Shown: positions 1-9,469, counted from the first letter of the stretch. The stretch: 64,000 nucleotides of DNA from Metabacillus arenae (GCF_014773385.1 NZ_JACXAI010000002.1:124001-188000); one strand, 5' to 3'. Translations and numbers: made by a program. The notes: generated from the sequence alone by a model not told the origin.

Positions 1-341
1 AGCCTGGCAATCAAAATGAGATTTTCTATACCGGTCAAATCATCGTCCACCGAGGCAAACTGCCCCGTTAAGCTTACGCGACTTCTTACTGCATCAGCCT
101 CTTGAACAAGGTCATGTCCGAGTATTCTTGCTGTTCCGCCATCCGGTTGCAGCAGGGTAGTCAGCATACGAAGTGTTGTCGTCTTGCCTGCACCGTTTGG
201 ACCTAAAACCCCATATACAGTACCTTTACGTACTTTTAGATCCACACCGTCTACTGCCCGGTTTTCACCGAATACCTTCACAAGACCGGAGGCTTCAATC
301 GCCAGCTCGGATTGGTTTTGGATATTATTTATTTTGTTCAT
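1..341 (-). CDS. ABC transporter ATP-binding protein, DrrA-like (partial)
   Basis: N-terminal ~113 residues of an ABC ATPase that runs off the left edge. Visible: an N-terminal beta-strand region, then the Walker A motif [10 protein letters not shown] at about residue 50, followed by [20 protein letters not shown] and a [16 protein letters not shown] segment typical of the daunorubicin/multidrug-resistance (DrrA/CcmA) subfamily, in which a separate membrane protein supplies the channel. Start ATG at 341 follows an AAAGGAG ribosome site. The permease would be expected off-window. Substrate cannot be told. Confidence 0.85.
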   Translation of the reverse strand, partial: MNKINNIQNQSELAIEASGLVKVFGENRAVDGVDLKVRKGTVYGVLGPNGAGKTTTLRMLTTLLQPDGGTARILGHDLVQEADAVRSRVSLTGQFASVDDDLTGIENLILIAR

Positions 342-1383
342 TGTTTTCTCCTTTCCGGGATTTGAATTAGGTCTAAAGTAAAAATATAAACATAGATAGT
401 CTTTTAAATAAGACTAGTCGCATGAAAATTTCCTTCCTTAGAAATTCCTTCAGATTACTCAGAATGATAGAAAGTATTACTGAGTGGGTTTGTTTACCTT
501 CCTTCCCATGGTTGTGTAATACTCTTGCCGATCACTCTGATATACGTTTAACTGCGACAACATGGCTGAAGATATTATACCTTTAAAAAGTGGTAAGGAT
601 TTCTTCTCAATTGCTTTTTTTGCCTTTTTTTATTAATTGAATATACACTCTGTTGCGAATGGCTATTGTCATAAATCAATTATTTTTATATCCGTTCTAA
701 CCTTTTGTATCAATTACCCTTTTTCAATTGCATTTTTTTCATTCCTAATATCCCCTTCCAATTGGAGTACTTCATGAATATGAGTTATAAACTGGACTTT
801 AAGTCAACTAATCAAAAAGGCCTTCATCTCCATTTTCTCCACAAAATCTATTTTCTACAACATAATTAAGAGAATCCTAGAATAATCAAGCCGACCACCA
901 ATGTTATTTCATGGGAATTTAATGGATAAATGATAAACTACCTATTTACTGAAACATTTTTACCAGTTTTTTCGACCGCAAACCACTGCAAAATTATTTT
1001 TATCATTTCTGGTAGAACGGTCTTTGACCTCTAGTTCAAGGAGGATAGTGATGTAAATAACAGCTAACTTTTACCCCATATTTTTTTCATTGAACTTAAA
1101 CACTTTAAGCTTAAAAAAACACTATCCTTTCAATCATCTTTAAGAAAGAATAGCGTCTTTTCGGAATGTCATTACTTGATAGGAACTAATATTAGATCGA
1201 TACATGAATTCAAGGAAGAATGAAGTGAATTTCATTCCCTTTTGTCTCAGGTTGGATATCCTTTCAGTTTCAGGCGAGAGCAATAAAAATGCTCTGTATT
1301 AGTTGGATCGAACTCCGACCCGTACTTCGTACAGCACAAAATTATTTCCTCCCCCCTTAGTCATTCATTACCGTCGCCAAGAT
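342..1383. other. Long intergenic region with one terminator-like hairpin
   Basis: No convincing coding frame on either strand. At about 1107-1165 an inverted repeat (ACGCTATTCTTTC pairing with GAAAGGATAGTGT) is followed on the minus strand by a run of seven T, so it could terminate leftward transcription of the Sel1 gene. A smaller hairpin (AGAGCA/TGCTCT) lies near 1275-1295. The rest shows nothing I can name. Confidence 0.5.
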
Positions 1384-1932
1384 TTATTTCTTTACTTTTT
1401 TACCCACTCCATTGATTAAATATTTTCCCCATTCTCTCATAGCAATGCTTTCTCCAGCTTCGGCTGCTTTTTTTAACCACTTTTCTCCTTCTTCAATCCT
1501 TTGTTCTAATCCCTGTCCCTTTAGTAATCGATAACCAAGTATCCTCATTGCGATAGGATATTGTAATTCAGCAGAATTTCTCAGCCATTTTTCTCCTTCA
1601 ACTGCATCTTGATTAAGTCCTTCCCCAACAAGTAAGCGGTAGCCAAGCTCCATCATGGCCCACCTATCTCCCGCTTCGACAGATTTTCTTAGCCACTTCT
1701 CTCCTTCAACTAGATCTTGCTTTACTACTTCCCCTGTTAACAAAATATGGGCTAACTCATTCATTGCTCCTATATCTCCAGCCCGAATGGCTGCCCGTAA
1801 CCATCTAACCCCTTCGTCTATCTTATTTTCTCTTTTTTCTTTGAAATCAATAATTTGAGCATTTTGCTCTGACGGTTGGCTTTCTTCTTCAGAGTTCGCT
1901 GTGGATTGGTTTTCTGTTTCATTTTGACACAT
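1384..1932 (-). CDS. Sel1-like repeat protein
   Basis: 182 residues. After a hydrophilic Glu/Ser-rich N-terminus of about 45 residues there are four tandem ~36-residue units of the form (E)GEKWLRKSAEAGD..AM.ELGYRLLxGEG, which is the Sel1 (TPR-like, SLR) repeat that forms an alpha solenoid for protein-protein contacts. There is no signal peptide or membrane segment, so it is predicted cytosolic. I prefer the ATG at 1932 because GGAGGAG sits upstream at normal spacing; a TTG 15 bases earlier is inside that ribosome site. Its partner is unknown. The next gene leftward is far away; the secreted-protein gene upstream is on the same strand. Confidence 0.75.
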   Translation of the reverse strand: MCQNETENQSTANSEEESQPSEQNAQIIDFKEKRENKIDEGVRWLRAAIRAGDIGAMNELAHILLTGEVVKQDLVEGEKWLRKSVEAGDRWAMMELGYRLLVGEGLNQDAVEGEKWLRNSAELQYPIAMRILGYRLLKGQGLEQRIEEGEKWLKKAAEAGESIAMREWGKYLINGVGKKVKK

Positions 1933-2022
1933 ATTATTCTCCTCCAAGTTGATAGTATAAATTTGAGAACAGGCTGTATGACAAATTTAAATTTAACTAA
2001 TGTAGTAGAATACTATCTTGTT

Positions 2023-2763
2023 TTACCAAGTCCAAGAATACCTGAGTTCGGCATGCCAGCCATTGTTGGGATAATAGTTGTGGGTGATAAAGGCTGGTCC
2101 CATGCCCTTAGCAAAAATGTTGTCTCGCTCAATTCTTAGCTCCATTGGACCTCCAACCTTTCCATTATCATTGTTGTCTTTCCAAACCTCATATTGCTTA
2201 ATACAAGTCTTGTCCTGGTAGTACTTGTTATCACACCAAGGCCCGGACGGTCCGAACCAGACCTGCTTGTGGTAAAAATCTACATCTGTACCACCTGGGA
2301 CGATAATTTGACCCCACGCTTCAAGACAGTATGGTTCAGACTGTATATTCCACTTCACGTAATGCTGTTTACCTCCCTCAACTTTTGGGAGGGACGTCAT
2401 TTTCTTGCAGCTGACATCACCGATTTTTTCTTTAGTCACTCGCTGCTTAAGGAAGCCCTCATTATTACCAAACCCATCTAGCAAAACCCACTTTCCATCA
2501 TCACTTATCTCGAACTTCTCATAATTTACCGGGGGCCAGTTATCTGGTTCTCCCCAGCTTATGTGTGACACCCCTCTCCCCTGAGGTTCCCATGCCCATT
2601 GGTTGCGCCATTCTCCTGACCAAAATTGACCAGCACTCCGCTCGAACATACGGGAATAATCTCCATATGTTCCAAGTGATTGCGCATGAACTGTCCCTGC
2701 AAAAGGACCGATCATTAATGCAGCAACGACGGCAGCTATAATTAACTTCAAATTTAAAAACAT
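2023..2763 (-). CDS. Secreted protein of unknown function
   Basis: 246 residues. Begins with a clear Sec signal peptide: MFLNLKLIIAAVVAALMIG, then a probable cleavage after VHA. The mature part is rich in Trp, Tyr, Gly and Asp, with Cys residues spaced so as to allow disulfides (VSCKK, EPYCLE, GPWCDNKYYQDKTC). The frame stays open another 61 codons upstream, but the signal peptide and a GGAGGAC site before 2763 fix the start. I do not recognise the family. Same strand as the Sel1 gene, about 90 bases apart, so they could share a transcript. Confidence 0.6.
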   Translation of the reverse strand: MFLNLKLIIAAVVAALMIGPFAGTVHAQSLGTYGDYSRMFERSAGQFWSGEWRNQWAWEPQGRGVSHISWGEPDNWPPVNYEKFEISDDGKWVLLDGFGNNEGFLKQRVTKEKIGDVSCKKMTSLPKVEGGKQHYVKWNIQSEPYCLEAWGQIIVPGGTDVDFYHKQVWFGPSGPWCDNKYYQDKTCIKQYEVWKDNNDNGKVGGPMELRIERDNIFAKGMGPAFITHNYYPNNGWHAELRYSWTW

Positions 2764-3076
2764 CCTCTTTGTCCTCCATGCTATCTTTAAAGATGTAACA
2801 TCTGTATTTCCAAGTTTCATAGCAAACATTGCCATAATCATAGGATAACAAAGCTTTTTCAAAAAAGGAGTAGTAAAATAGTCCTCTAAAAACAAACGAA
2901 CATTGCGGAACCTTTGATTTTCTAATTTTTTCTTAGAATGAAACATACCAATTATATATCATGAAAACAAAGCTTAAAAAAATGTTAGAACATTATTCTG
3001 AAGTATGACATTCTGTTGTCATACTTCTTTATCAAGAATAAACTCATAAAAATTAATATAAAGAGTTTAGGAGATG

Positions 3077-3577
3077 ATGAAAATGACAAATCCAATAAAA
3101 ATGTATGATTATCACGCATGGTCTAACCAAGAATATTCAATCGTTTAAATGAACTCCCTCAAGATATCTATCATCCAGAAATCACCAGCATCTTTCCCTC
3201 TGTATCAAAGGTACTAGCGGAATTATACGTTGTTGATCACTGCTGGGTTAGGTATTCTTTCAGGAATGAGTATGAGTGAATCCATGGAACGGTCATGGCT
3301 ATTAGGTGATGAAGCTCAAAGAAAAGTATAAAGGAATTAGAGGAAATGTTTATTCAATTAAGCAAGCGATATAAGGAAATCAGGGTGATTTAGAGAAAGT
3401 TATTGATCTGGATAACCTCTATATGCTGGTATCCGGGATACCCGTTTATCTGAAATCGTGATACATGTTGTTAATCATGGAACTTATCACTGAGGGAATA
3501 TCTCTGCAATGCTGCGGCAAATGGGGCATGCATCTATCATGACAGATTATTATTTTTTTTGGTATCAAGATAAATAG
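3077..3577 (+). pseudogene. DinB-family protein, degraded
   Basis: Reading across frames recovers a DinB/YizA-type four-helix protein: MKMTNPIKMYDYHAWSN, then after a frameshift RIFNRLNELPQDIYHPE, then DHCWV, and near the end VIHVVNHGTYH followed by an in-frame TGA where the family has Arg, then GNISAMLRQMG and MTDYYFFWYQ. The His-rich metal site of the family (H..NHGTYH) is still visible. At least two frameshifts and one premature stop make it non-functional. An AGGAG site still precedes the start. Confidence 0.75.
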
Positions 3578-3915
3578 AAAGCTTTTGTCAAATGGGAATC
3601 CAGGTAGTAGTGAAACTAAAAATAACTATGATAAATACTTAAAAAATAGGGATTTAATCTTTTTATCCCCATTTTACTATTTAGTCGTCATTGTGATGGA
3701 TTTTTTTAACAATAATAGAAGGTTTCCTTATTAAGATCCTATCAAGTCCAAACTATATTAAAATCATATGTTTTTCTATAAGTGACTACAAGCTGCTCGC
3801 GTTGAAAACCTTAAATTGTTTAAGAGTTCTCAAATGGTTTTTCCTGATTACATAACGATTTGGGTTGCCGCTTTTCTCGTTCCTTTCAACCGCCACTAAG
3901 GAAAACCATTCTGCC
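3578..3915. other. Intergenic region, nothing recognised
   Basis: 338 bases between the DinB pseudogene and the end of the DUF3298 gene. No open frame with a ribosome site. A weak GGGAT/ATCCC hairpin near 3650-3675 is the only structure I see. Confidence 0.4.
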
Positions 3916-4518
3916 TTACCCTATCATGATGCCTAAGGGACCATCCTCTTTTACTATTTCTTGAATTTCATATACAGAAATAGGAAAATATGGAAATCCA
4001 TATACATAAGCAGTCAGCTCATAAAGCTGAAAAAAAATTATAAGGCTTTTATCTGCAATATAAAAGTCCTGATTCGGCGCAATTCCCTTAAAAGGGGGAT
4101 CCAAAACAAAAATATCCCGCTCAATAATCTGTTTGCTGATAATGTCGGATAACCTTTTTACATAGTCGCTTCCGTCCTTAAATAGATCTTTCAGCCGATA
4201 AGACTTCCCTGTATTTGCATCAAAAGTTAAGCCCTTTAAGATGGTCAGTCCGTGAGCACCTCCTGAAAAAGCATAATTTTCAAGAGTAAGACTCAATACA
4301 TTTCGTTCATTTGTTTTTATTTCAAAGAAACCGGTCATTTCAGTTTTAATTCCGCCGTCATAGTTTTGACTTGAAATTTGCTTCTGAACCTCTTGTTGAA
4401 TTCTGCTGTTTATTCTCTGAATTGGTCCTGATTGTTGGCCAGAAACGTATGGATAATAAATAAGAAGATTGCGGCTCTTTATTTGTTGGGTATAGATAAG
4501 TAATGGAAAATTAATCAT
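3916..4518 (-). CDS. DUF3298-type (RsiV/PdaC-like) protein
   Basis: 200 residues. The C-terminal two thirds match the DUF3298 fold seen in RsiV and PdaC: a Y.FSGGAHG motif (YAFSGGAHGLT) followed by TFDANTGKSYRLKDLFKDGSDYVKRLS and a C-terminal FF..YELTAYVYG segment. There is no signal peptide or transmembrane helix here, unlike RsiV, so localisation is uncertain; the start at 4518 has a strong GGTGGAGGTGG site directly upstream, so no N-terminal part seems missed. Function unknown; members bind cell-wall glycans or lysozyme. Confidence 0.6.
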   Translation of the reverse strand: MINFPLLIYTQQIKSRNLLIYYPYVSGQQSGPIQRINSRIQQEVQKQISSQNYDGGIKTEMTGFFEIKTNERNVLSLTLENYAFSGGAHGLTILKGLTFDANTGKSYRLKDLFKDGSDYVKRLSDIISKQIIERDIFVLDPPFKGIAPNQDFYIADKSLIIFFQLYELTAYVYGFPYFPISVYEIQEIVKEDGPLGIMIG

Positions 4519-4563
4519 GGTACCACCTCCACCTTTTCTCTACCTAACTTATTACTTTTGAAC

Positions 4564-4592
4564 GAAAAAAAGAAGCGAGAGTTCGCTTCTTA
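4564..4592 (-). terminator. Rho-independent terminator of the LysM/NlpC gene
   Basis: Inverted repeat AAGAAGCGA/TCGCTTCTT followed on the minus strand by seven T. It overlaps the TAA stop of the cwlS-like gene. Confidence 0.8.
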
Positions 4593-5642
4593 ATTCATTA
4601 CTTTATTAAATCGTTTAGCGCCCAAATAACGCTCTTTCCAATAGGAATTATTCAAATTTGAAATGGTTACGCCACTGGAACTAGCATGAATAAACTCATC
4701 ATTCCCTAAATAAATTCCCATATGTGAAGGACCCGGTTTATAAGTTGAAAAATAAACGAAGTCACCTACTGCTGGCTGCTTGACAGATGTCATCATATTC
4801 CAATATCCTGCAGTGCTTAATCGTGAAACTGACGCTACTTTATTTACTGTATAATAGATATAGCCGCTGCAATCAAACCCTGATGGAGTGTTGCCTCCCC
4901 AGCGATATGGGACACCCATATGCTTTTTAGCCTCATTTATCATTTTATCCACTTTATTGCTTACATTTGAATTTGAATTACTTGGTTCTTGTTCAACCGG
5001 TTGTTTTGTACTTCCGCCTGTTACTTTCAATGTTTGACCAGGATAGATGACATCAGATTTTAATTGGTTCATAGACTTCAATTCTGCTACTGTAAGATTA
5101 TGTTGGTTGGCAATTTCCCATAAAGAATCGCCTAATTTAACTTTATATGTAGATGAAGATTGTGATGGCTTCTGGCTGCCTGAGATTGATTGAGAAGGCT
5201 TAGAATCCACATTATTTGTATTTTCTGCCTTGCCGTTTACCTTTAGCTTTTGCCCAACGTAGATCAGATCAGAAGAAAGATTATTCAACGATTTCAATTT
5301 TTTTACAGTTGTATCATGCAATAATGCAATTTCTGAAAGCGTGTCACCAGAGGTAACTGAATATGTAACGACCGATTGATTATTATTGTCTGTGTTATTT
5401 GTTCCTTGATTTGAAGGTTTTTTCGAATTATTTCCAGGAAGCTGGAGAACTTGTCCTACTCTAATGAGGTTAGATTTCAGCTGATTTGCTTCTTTTAACG
5501 CTTTGACTGTCGTCTTGCTTGCAATCGAAATATCCCATAAGGTATCGCCTTTTTTAACAGTTACACTTTCAGCAGATGCAGCATTTGCCAGCATTGTGGA
5601 ACCGACTACAGCTGATGCTGTCAAACCAAATAATTTTTTCAT
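4590..5642 (-). CDS. cwlS: LysM/NlpC-P60 peptidoglycan endopeptidase, CwlS-like
   Basis: 350 residues. Signal peptide (MKKLFGLTASAVVG...ANAASA), then three LysM cell-wall-binding repeats of the VKKGDTLWDIS...LKSNLIRVGQVLQLPG type at about 27-70, 93-136 and 166-209, separated by Ser/Asn/Gln-rich linkers, and a C-terminal NlpC/P60 domain with catalytic Cys in FDCSGYIYY and His in GPSHMGIY. Such enzymes (LytE, LytF, CwlS) cut the D-gamma-Glu to meso-DAP bond and help daughter-cell separation. Three LysM repeats and synteny with yojL suggest CwlS (which has four in B. subtilis), but LytE, with three, is the alternative. Strong terminator directly after the stop. Confidence 0.85.
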   Translation of the reverse strand: MKKLFGLTASAVVGSTMLANAASAESVTVKKGDTLWDISIASKTTVKALKEANQLKSNLIRVGQVLQLPGNNSKKPSNQGTNNTDNNNQSVVTYSVTSGDTLSEIALLHDTTVKKLKSLNNLSSDLIYVGQKLKVNGKAENTNNVDSKPSQSISGSQKPSQSSSTYKVKLGDSLWEIANQHNLTVAELKSMNQLKSDVIYPGQTLKVTGGSTKQPVEQEPSNSNSNVSNKVDKMINEAKKHMGVPYRWGGNTPSGFDCSGYIYYTVNKVASVSRLSTAGYWNMMTSVKQPAVGDFVYFSTYKPGPSHMGIYLGNDEFIHASSSGVTISNLNNSYWKERYLGAKRFNKVMN

Positions 5643-5837
5643 TGTTGTTCACTTTACCTCCTACCCTTTCTATTTCATATTTTAATAGATACTAAACTGA
5701 AAAACTACATTTTTTCTGATAATGTTACAAATTATTTTAATTTCTCCACATTTCACCAGAAATTTGTTGAAAAAATAAATAAACAAACACTTACTTTTTG
5801 CATAACTTGTAGAAAATAAAATTGAAGGTGAACAATT

Positions 5838-5996
5838 ATGGCAAAAAGAAACAGAGGCAAAACGCTGGCCAAACTCCCAGCGAGAGGAAGAGGAACTTGT
5901 CCGCTTTGTTTGACGAAAAGAATTAAACTTCTTTATTCAAATATCGACAATAAAGGCAGAAAGTTAACAGTTTGTAAAAAATGCAGAGAAAAATAA
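5838..5996 (+). CDS. Small basic zinc-ribbon protein
   Basis: 52 residues, very rich in Lys and Arg, with two CxxC knuckles (CPLC near residue 20 and CKKC near the C-terminus), so it probably binds zinc and perhaps RNA, like small ribosome-associated proteins. Starts MAKRNRGKTLAKLPARGRG. Preceded by GAAGGTGAACA. A hairpin (6011-6048) follows the stop. I cannot name the family. Confidence 0.65.
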   Translation: MAKRNRGKTLAKLPARGRGTCPLCLTKRIKLLYSNIDNKGRKLTVCKKCREK

Positions 5997-6010
5997 AGTG
6001 AATTTGCTAA

Positions 6011-6048
6011 CAGTGGGGAACTTCCTTCAACTTTCTACATCCCCACTG
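6011..6048 (+). terminator. Hairpin after the zinc-ribbon gene
   Basis: Perfect 9-bp stem CAGTGGGGA/TCCCCACTG starting 15 bases after the stop. It lacks a T run, so termination strength is doubtful. Confidence 0.4.
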
Positions 6049-6049
6049 A

Positions 6050-6115
6050 TGGTTAGATGAAGCCTGAAGGATGTGGTCGCATAGAGGTTGCCACGAACTT
6101 GGCGATTTTTGTTGG
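6050..6115 (+). repeat. Degenerate copy of a dispersed intergenic repeat
   Basis: Shares the pattern GGTTAG..GATG...GGATG.GGTC.CA.A......GCCACG.AC.TGGCG.TTTT with bases 21628-21690. Here the two internal hairpins are eroded. Remaining sequence to 6532 holds only two hairpins listed separately. Confidence 0.5.
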
Positions 6116-6178
6116 ATTCTAAAAAAATTTGATCATTTGATCAAAAGTACGTCTTATACGTTGATTTCCCAAATATAA

Positions 6179-6221
6179 AAGAGACTGTTTTTGAAAAAAA
6201 GTTTGATCAAAACAGGCTCTT
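6179..6221 (+). terminator. Terminator-like hairpin
   Basis: AAGAGxCTGTTTT pairs with AAAACAGxCTCTT across a ~20-base loop. It lies in a long gap and could end transcription from either side; no clear gene is assigned to it. Confidence 0.35.
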
Positions 6222-6407
6222 AAAATATTTCATTAGGGCGCTTTTTATAAAAACGTTTGGTCAATTCTATCTGTGTTGTTCAATAAAAGTTAGCAAGTTG
6301 AACCAGAAGTAAAAGGATGATACATATTCTTTTGGGTAAGTTTTAAAATAAACTTTCCATTTTTTATATTGCTTTAAATATTCTTTTTTAATAAAAAAGA
6401 ACCCCTA

Positions 6408-6447
6408 AATAAGAAAAGTGTTACACATAAAGAACACTTTTCTTATT
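6408..6447 (-). terminator. Probable terminator of the beta-amylase gene
   Basis: Perfect 15-bp stem AATAAGAAAAGTGTT/AACACTTTTCTTATT, 85 bases past the beta-amylase stop. On the minus strand a TTCTTTTTT tract follows about ten bases later. Confidence 0.6.
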
Positions 6448-6532
6448 GAGGAAATTCTACTAAAAAGGATTAAATCAACTCATTGGTTAGAATTAACTTA
6501 TTTTGTAATTTTTTTAAGTCTATTCCTTTCTT

Positions 6533-8161
6533 TTACCAAGATGCACTGTACTCCCCGGTACCGATCGATGGAGTATGGTATCTGTTAGTTTCAAGATTCT
6601 GCCACGTAATTTTACCGTCTTCATCTTTCAAGAAAAACTTGAATTCGTATGATCGATCAGCGGCTAAATTAAACGTACCGGTCCAGGTGTCATCTGAATT
6701 TTGTGTGAGTTTATATTTATGCTCAGCAGTGTTCCATCTACCAATTTCTCCCCTATCTCCAATCAAATAAACTTCCTGACCGTTTGCTGCAGGAACATCT
6801 TTAACTGTAAATGTTACAGGAATGGGTGTAACTCCTAATTTATCTGCCATCATGTTAAACTCATTTGTCTGATTTCCCTCACTATCGAATAAATGATTCA
6901 TTCTTAGCAAGGTAAATCCGTCAAAATTGTAGTTGAAAACAGCTTCTGCGGAGTTATCAAATCCCCATTCGTTATTAATAAGAGGCAGTGCATTTTCACC
7001 ATTCAATGATATACCACGTACATTCGCTAAGTTGGCAATTTGAGTAACTAACGTTCTAGGAGCACTATAGTATGGTGGATTATATGCATCATGGTCTCCC
7101 ATTTCTAAACAAGTAAATGTGATAGCCAAATTAGATTGTTTAAACTGATCGAGCAATTGAGAATACTTATAGTACCCCGCGCTGTATTCAGCGGAATGAG
7201 GCATTTCTGGATCATTCATTTTCCAATGAACACCTGCTATTTTTGCCCCGATCGGTACATTAAAGGTGTTATCAAATTGCATATGAGCAACGTTGGCGAT
7301 CTTTTCTATATGGTCTTCAAGGGTACTCTGGTACCATTCCATGAAGTCCTTTCCATATTGTGTATTGTAAGCCTCACCGCTTCTGAAGAACTTCTCTCCA
7401 TTGTTTGGCGGCTGAATTTCGCTCCAGCTTCCGAGTTCCGTACCCCACGCAGCATTTAGTTCTTGAATGGTAGGATACTTTTCTTGTATAAAAAGTCCGA
7501 AATCTTTTTTAGCACCTTCTGAATAGGCTTGAAGCTTTCCTCTTTGAGGATATTCCCAACCATCTGCAAACTGATAAGACGGGTATCTTAATTCACCTGC
7601 GGGACCTCCACTTAAGTATATTTTAACTATAAGCTCTTTTTCGTCAGCAAAATTTTCTGCAAACGACTTATATAATTCATTATATTGGTTTTCTATTCCC
7701 CCCCACCAGGGAGCAAGTGCCTCTTTATTCAAATAACCACTTTCGCTTTTGAACGCCATATTTTCTATGGAGTCTTTCTCCCATAACCATGCCGGAATAG
7801 GATAATTACAATCATCCCCTACGTTGCCACCGCATTGGTGAGTGGAAATAATAGGGACCCATTTTAACCCAGATGACTCCACTACGTCCGCATACTTTTC
7901 ATAGTAAGACCAGTCAAATTGATTATCTCCAGTGCCTTCGACTTTCCCCCACCATACATCTGTTGTTAAAGCGTACACACCACTTTCTTTCAATTGAATC
8001 AATTGCTTTTTAAATTCCTCCCAATCTGTTATTTCCCCTAGTGGTGCCATAACATATGATTTATAATTTGGCTTTACTTCGGCTTGAGCAGTCGAAAAAC
8101 TTGAGAATAAAGCGACAACACATAACATATAAGCAATCAAACTATAGGACAGCTTTCTCAT
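6533..8161 (-). CDS. Secreted beta-amylase (GH14) with C-terminal starch-binding domain (CBM20)
   Basis: 542 residues. Hydrolyses starch from non-reducing ends to maltose outside the cell. Signal peptide MRKLSYSLIAYMLCVVALFS..AQA. Catalytic barrel: PLG...DWEEF, DVWWGKVEG, the general acid in GGPAGELRYPSY and the general base in SLNGENALP, both conserved with Bacillus cereus beta-amylase. The last ~100 residues (VTFTVKDVP...GEVYLIGDRGEIGRWN...W.G..NL..D.SYEFKFF) form a CBM20 domain. An earlier in-frame start (8182) is less likely than ATG 8161, which begins the signal peptide. Not part of the yoj synteny, so probably an acquired gene. Two cre-like palindromes lie 255-360 bases upstream. Confidence 0.93.
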   Translation of the reverse strand: MRKLSYSLIAYMLCVVALFSSFSTAQAEVKPNYKSYVMAPLGEITDWEEFKKQLIQLKESGVYALTTDVWWGKVEGTGDNQFDWSYYEKYADVVESSGLKWVPIISTHQCGGNVGDDCNYPIPAWLWEKDSIENMAFKSESGYLNKEALAPWWGGIENQYNELYKSFAENFADEKELIVKIYLSGGPAGELRYPSYQFADGWEYPQRGKLQAYSEGAKKDFGLFIQEKYPTIQELNAAWGTELGSWSEIQPPNNGEKFFRSGEAYNTQYGKDFMEWYQSTLEDHIEKIANVAHMQFDNTFNVPIGAKIAGVHWKMNDPEMPHSAEYSAGYYKYSQLLDQFKQSNLAITFTCLEMGDHDAYNPPYYSAPRTLVTQIANLANVRGISLNGENALPLINNEWGFDNSAEAVFNYNFDGFTLLRMNHLFDSEGNQTNEFNMMADKLGVTPIPVTFTVKDVPAANGQEVYLIGDRGEIGRWNTAEHKYKLTQNSDDTWTGTFNLAADRSYEFKFFLKDEDGKITWQNLETNRYHTPSIGTGEYSASW

Positions 8162-8415
8162 AAAAGTGAATACTCCTTCCATTTTCTATCATGTTTTCAA
8201 AATGTATTTTTCTTAGAATTACAACTAGTTCCCTGAAATTTTTCTATATAGAACTTCGCGAGTCTAAAAAAGCATACCAGTATTCATTTTGAAAAGTGAT
8301 TGATCTATTCAATAGCTACCTCCTTTGTATTTTTTTAATTTCAATTACTTGCAAGCATCAATCAATCAGAGAAAAGTAGTAATCCTAAATCTAGGTACCA
8401 TTTCAACTTTTTTGA

Positions 8416-8427
8416 GCAAACGTTTGC
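8416..8427. promoter_or_regulatory. cre-like palindrome 1 upstream of beta-amylase
   Basis: GCAAACGTTTGC, a perfect 12-bp palindrome matching the LacI/CcpA-family operator core (TGNAANCGNTTNCA). Identical to the site at 8511-8522, centres 95 bp apart (about nine helical turns). Likely carbon-catabolite control or a local LacI-type regulator. Confidence 0.6.
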
Positions 8428-8510
8428 ACATTAAAATATCAATACTCTACTTTTTAAAAAGATTGATAGTGTAACATAGATTTTTCACTTGTATTCAAAA
8501 AATCAACTCC

Positions 8511-8522
8511 GCAAACGTTTGC
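8511..8522. promoter_or_regulatory. cre-like palindrome 2 upstream of beta-amylase
   Basis: Second identical GCAAACGTTTGC palindrome. Both sites are in the region upstream of the amylase start and on the same helix face, which would suit looping between two dimers. Confidence 0.6.
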
Positions 8523-8845
8523 ACACTTTTCACTATAAAATATATCACCGCAAAAAATCTATTGCAAACTTTTATAATATTTTAATTATTTTTACCCAGT
8601 GAAAAAACTCTCTACCAAATTAAAATGACCTATATACTATGTTAGCTGTGTAGGAACAATATAATCTTTTTTTTCTTTATTTTGCAATTGTCTATCATTA
8701 AATATTAATAAAACAATTATCATTCCAAACATCGCAGCAAATACTAGCACGATATCCAGAAAAAACCTTCATTTCCTTCAAAGAAGCTAACAATGCTAAT
8801 GCCACCTATCCCTCAGTTTCTACTTCGTAATACGAAATTTTCGTT
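8523..8845 (-). other. AT-rich gap with a possible degraded small membrane-protein gene
   Basis: On the minus strand at about 8645-8760 a short frame reads DIVLVFAAMFGMIIVLLIFN, then DRQLQNKEKKDYI. It has no start or ribosome site in frame, and the sequence GGISIVSFFEGNEGFF lies just upstream in another frame. It may be a frameshifted remnant; weak evidence. Confidence 0.25.
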
Positions 8846-9469
8846 TTAGATATGCTTTTCTGTGCTGATGGGGTATAAAGTTCCATCTTTAGCAAATGAC
8901 ATTTTCCCTGTTTCTTCAGATACTACCAATACAAGAGCATCCGTCAATTCTGTCAGTCCTAAAGCAGCTAGATGTCTAGTGCCAACTTTTTTGGTACCGA
9001 TATCTCTTGGGGAAAGAGGGAGGACATTTGATGCGGATTCAATTATGTTTCCGCGTACAAGTAATGCCCCATCATGTAATGGGTTGCCTGGATAAAAAAT
9101 ACTTTCGATTAAAGAAGCGGAAAGATGAGCGTGGACCAATACTCCTTGATTCAATAGGGGCTCAGCGGGCATATTTCTTTCTACTACAATTAATGCCCCG
9201 TGTCTTCTTTCAGACAAATGGTGAATTGCTTTTGATAGTTCAACATACTTGGTTGTATAAGGCGACAAATAAGCTTCTAAATAAAAAGAGGAAGCTGAGG
9301 ATTGGATTTCTATAAATAAGTCTTTAATGTGGTCTAAATCACAAAGTAAGCAATCTGATTTATTTTCTAGAGAATGGACCATTTTTGATGACTCATCTAT
9401 AATCTTTTGAAGGTGGCTTTTTATTTGACCTCTAACCGTTTTTAAAATTTCATTTTCGTCAGCTAACAT
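8846..9469 (-). CDS. cdaS: Diadenylate cyclase CdaS (sporulation type)
   Basis: About 207 residues. Makes cyclic di-AMP from two ATP. An N-terminal helical region of ~65 residues (as in CdaS, where helices autoinhibit) precedes the DAC domain, which shows HGALIVVERN, the metal/nucleotide motif LHDGALLV and GTRHLAALG (the RHR-type motif reads GTRH here). No transmembrane helices, which separates it from CdaA; no DisA helix-hairpin-helix tail. Synteny with yojJ agrees. Two ATGs are six bases apart; GGGGGG abuts the first, so the second (9469) is favoured. CdaS acts in the forespore in B. subtilis. Confidence 0.88.
   Translation of the reverse strand: MLADENEILKTVRGQIKSHLQKIIDESSKMVHSLENKSDCLLCDLDHIKDLFIEIQSSASSFYLEAYLSPYTTKYVELSKAIHHLSERRHGALIVVERNMPAEPLLNQGVLVHAHLSASLIESIFYPGNPLHDGALLVRGNIIESASNVLPLSPRDIGTKKVGTRHLAALGLTELTDALVLVVSEETGKMSFAKDGTLYPISTEKHI

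Noticed and set aside
2540-2851. Open frame of 103 codons on the minus strand
   Set aside because: Shadow of the secreted-protein gene in another frame.
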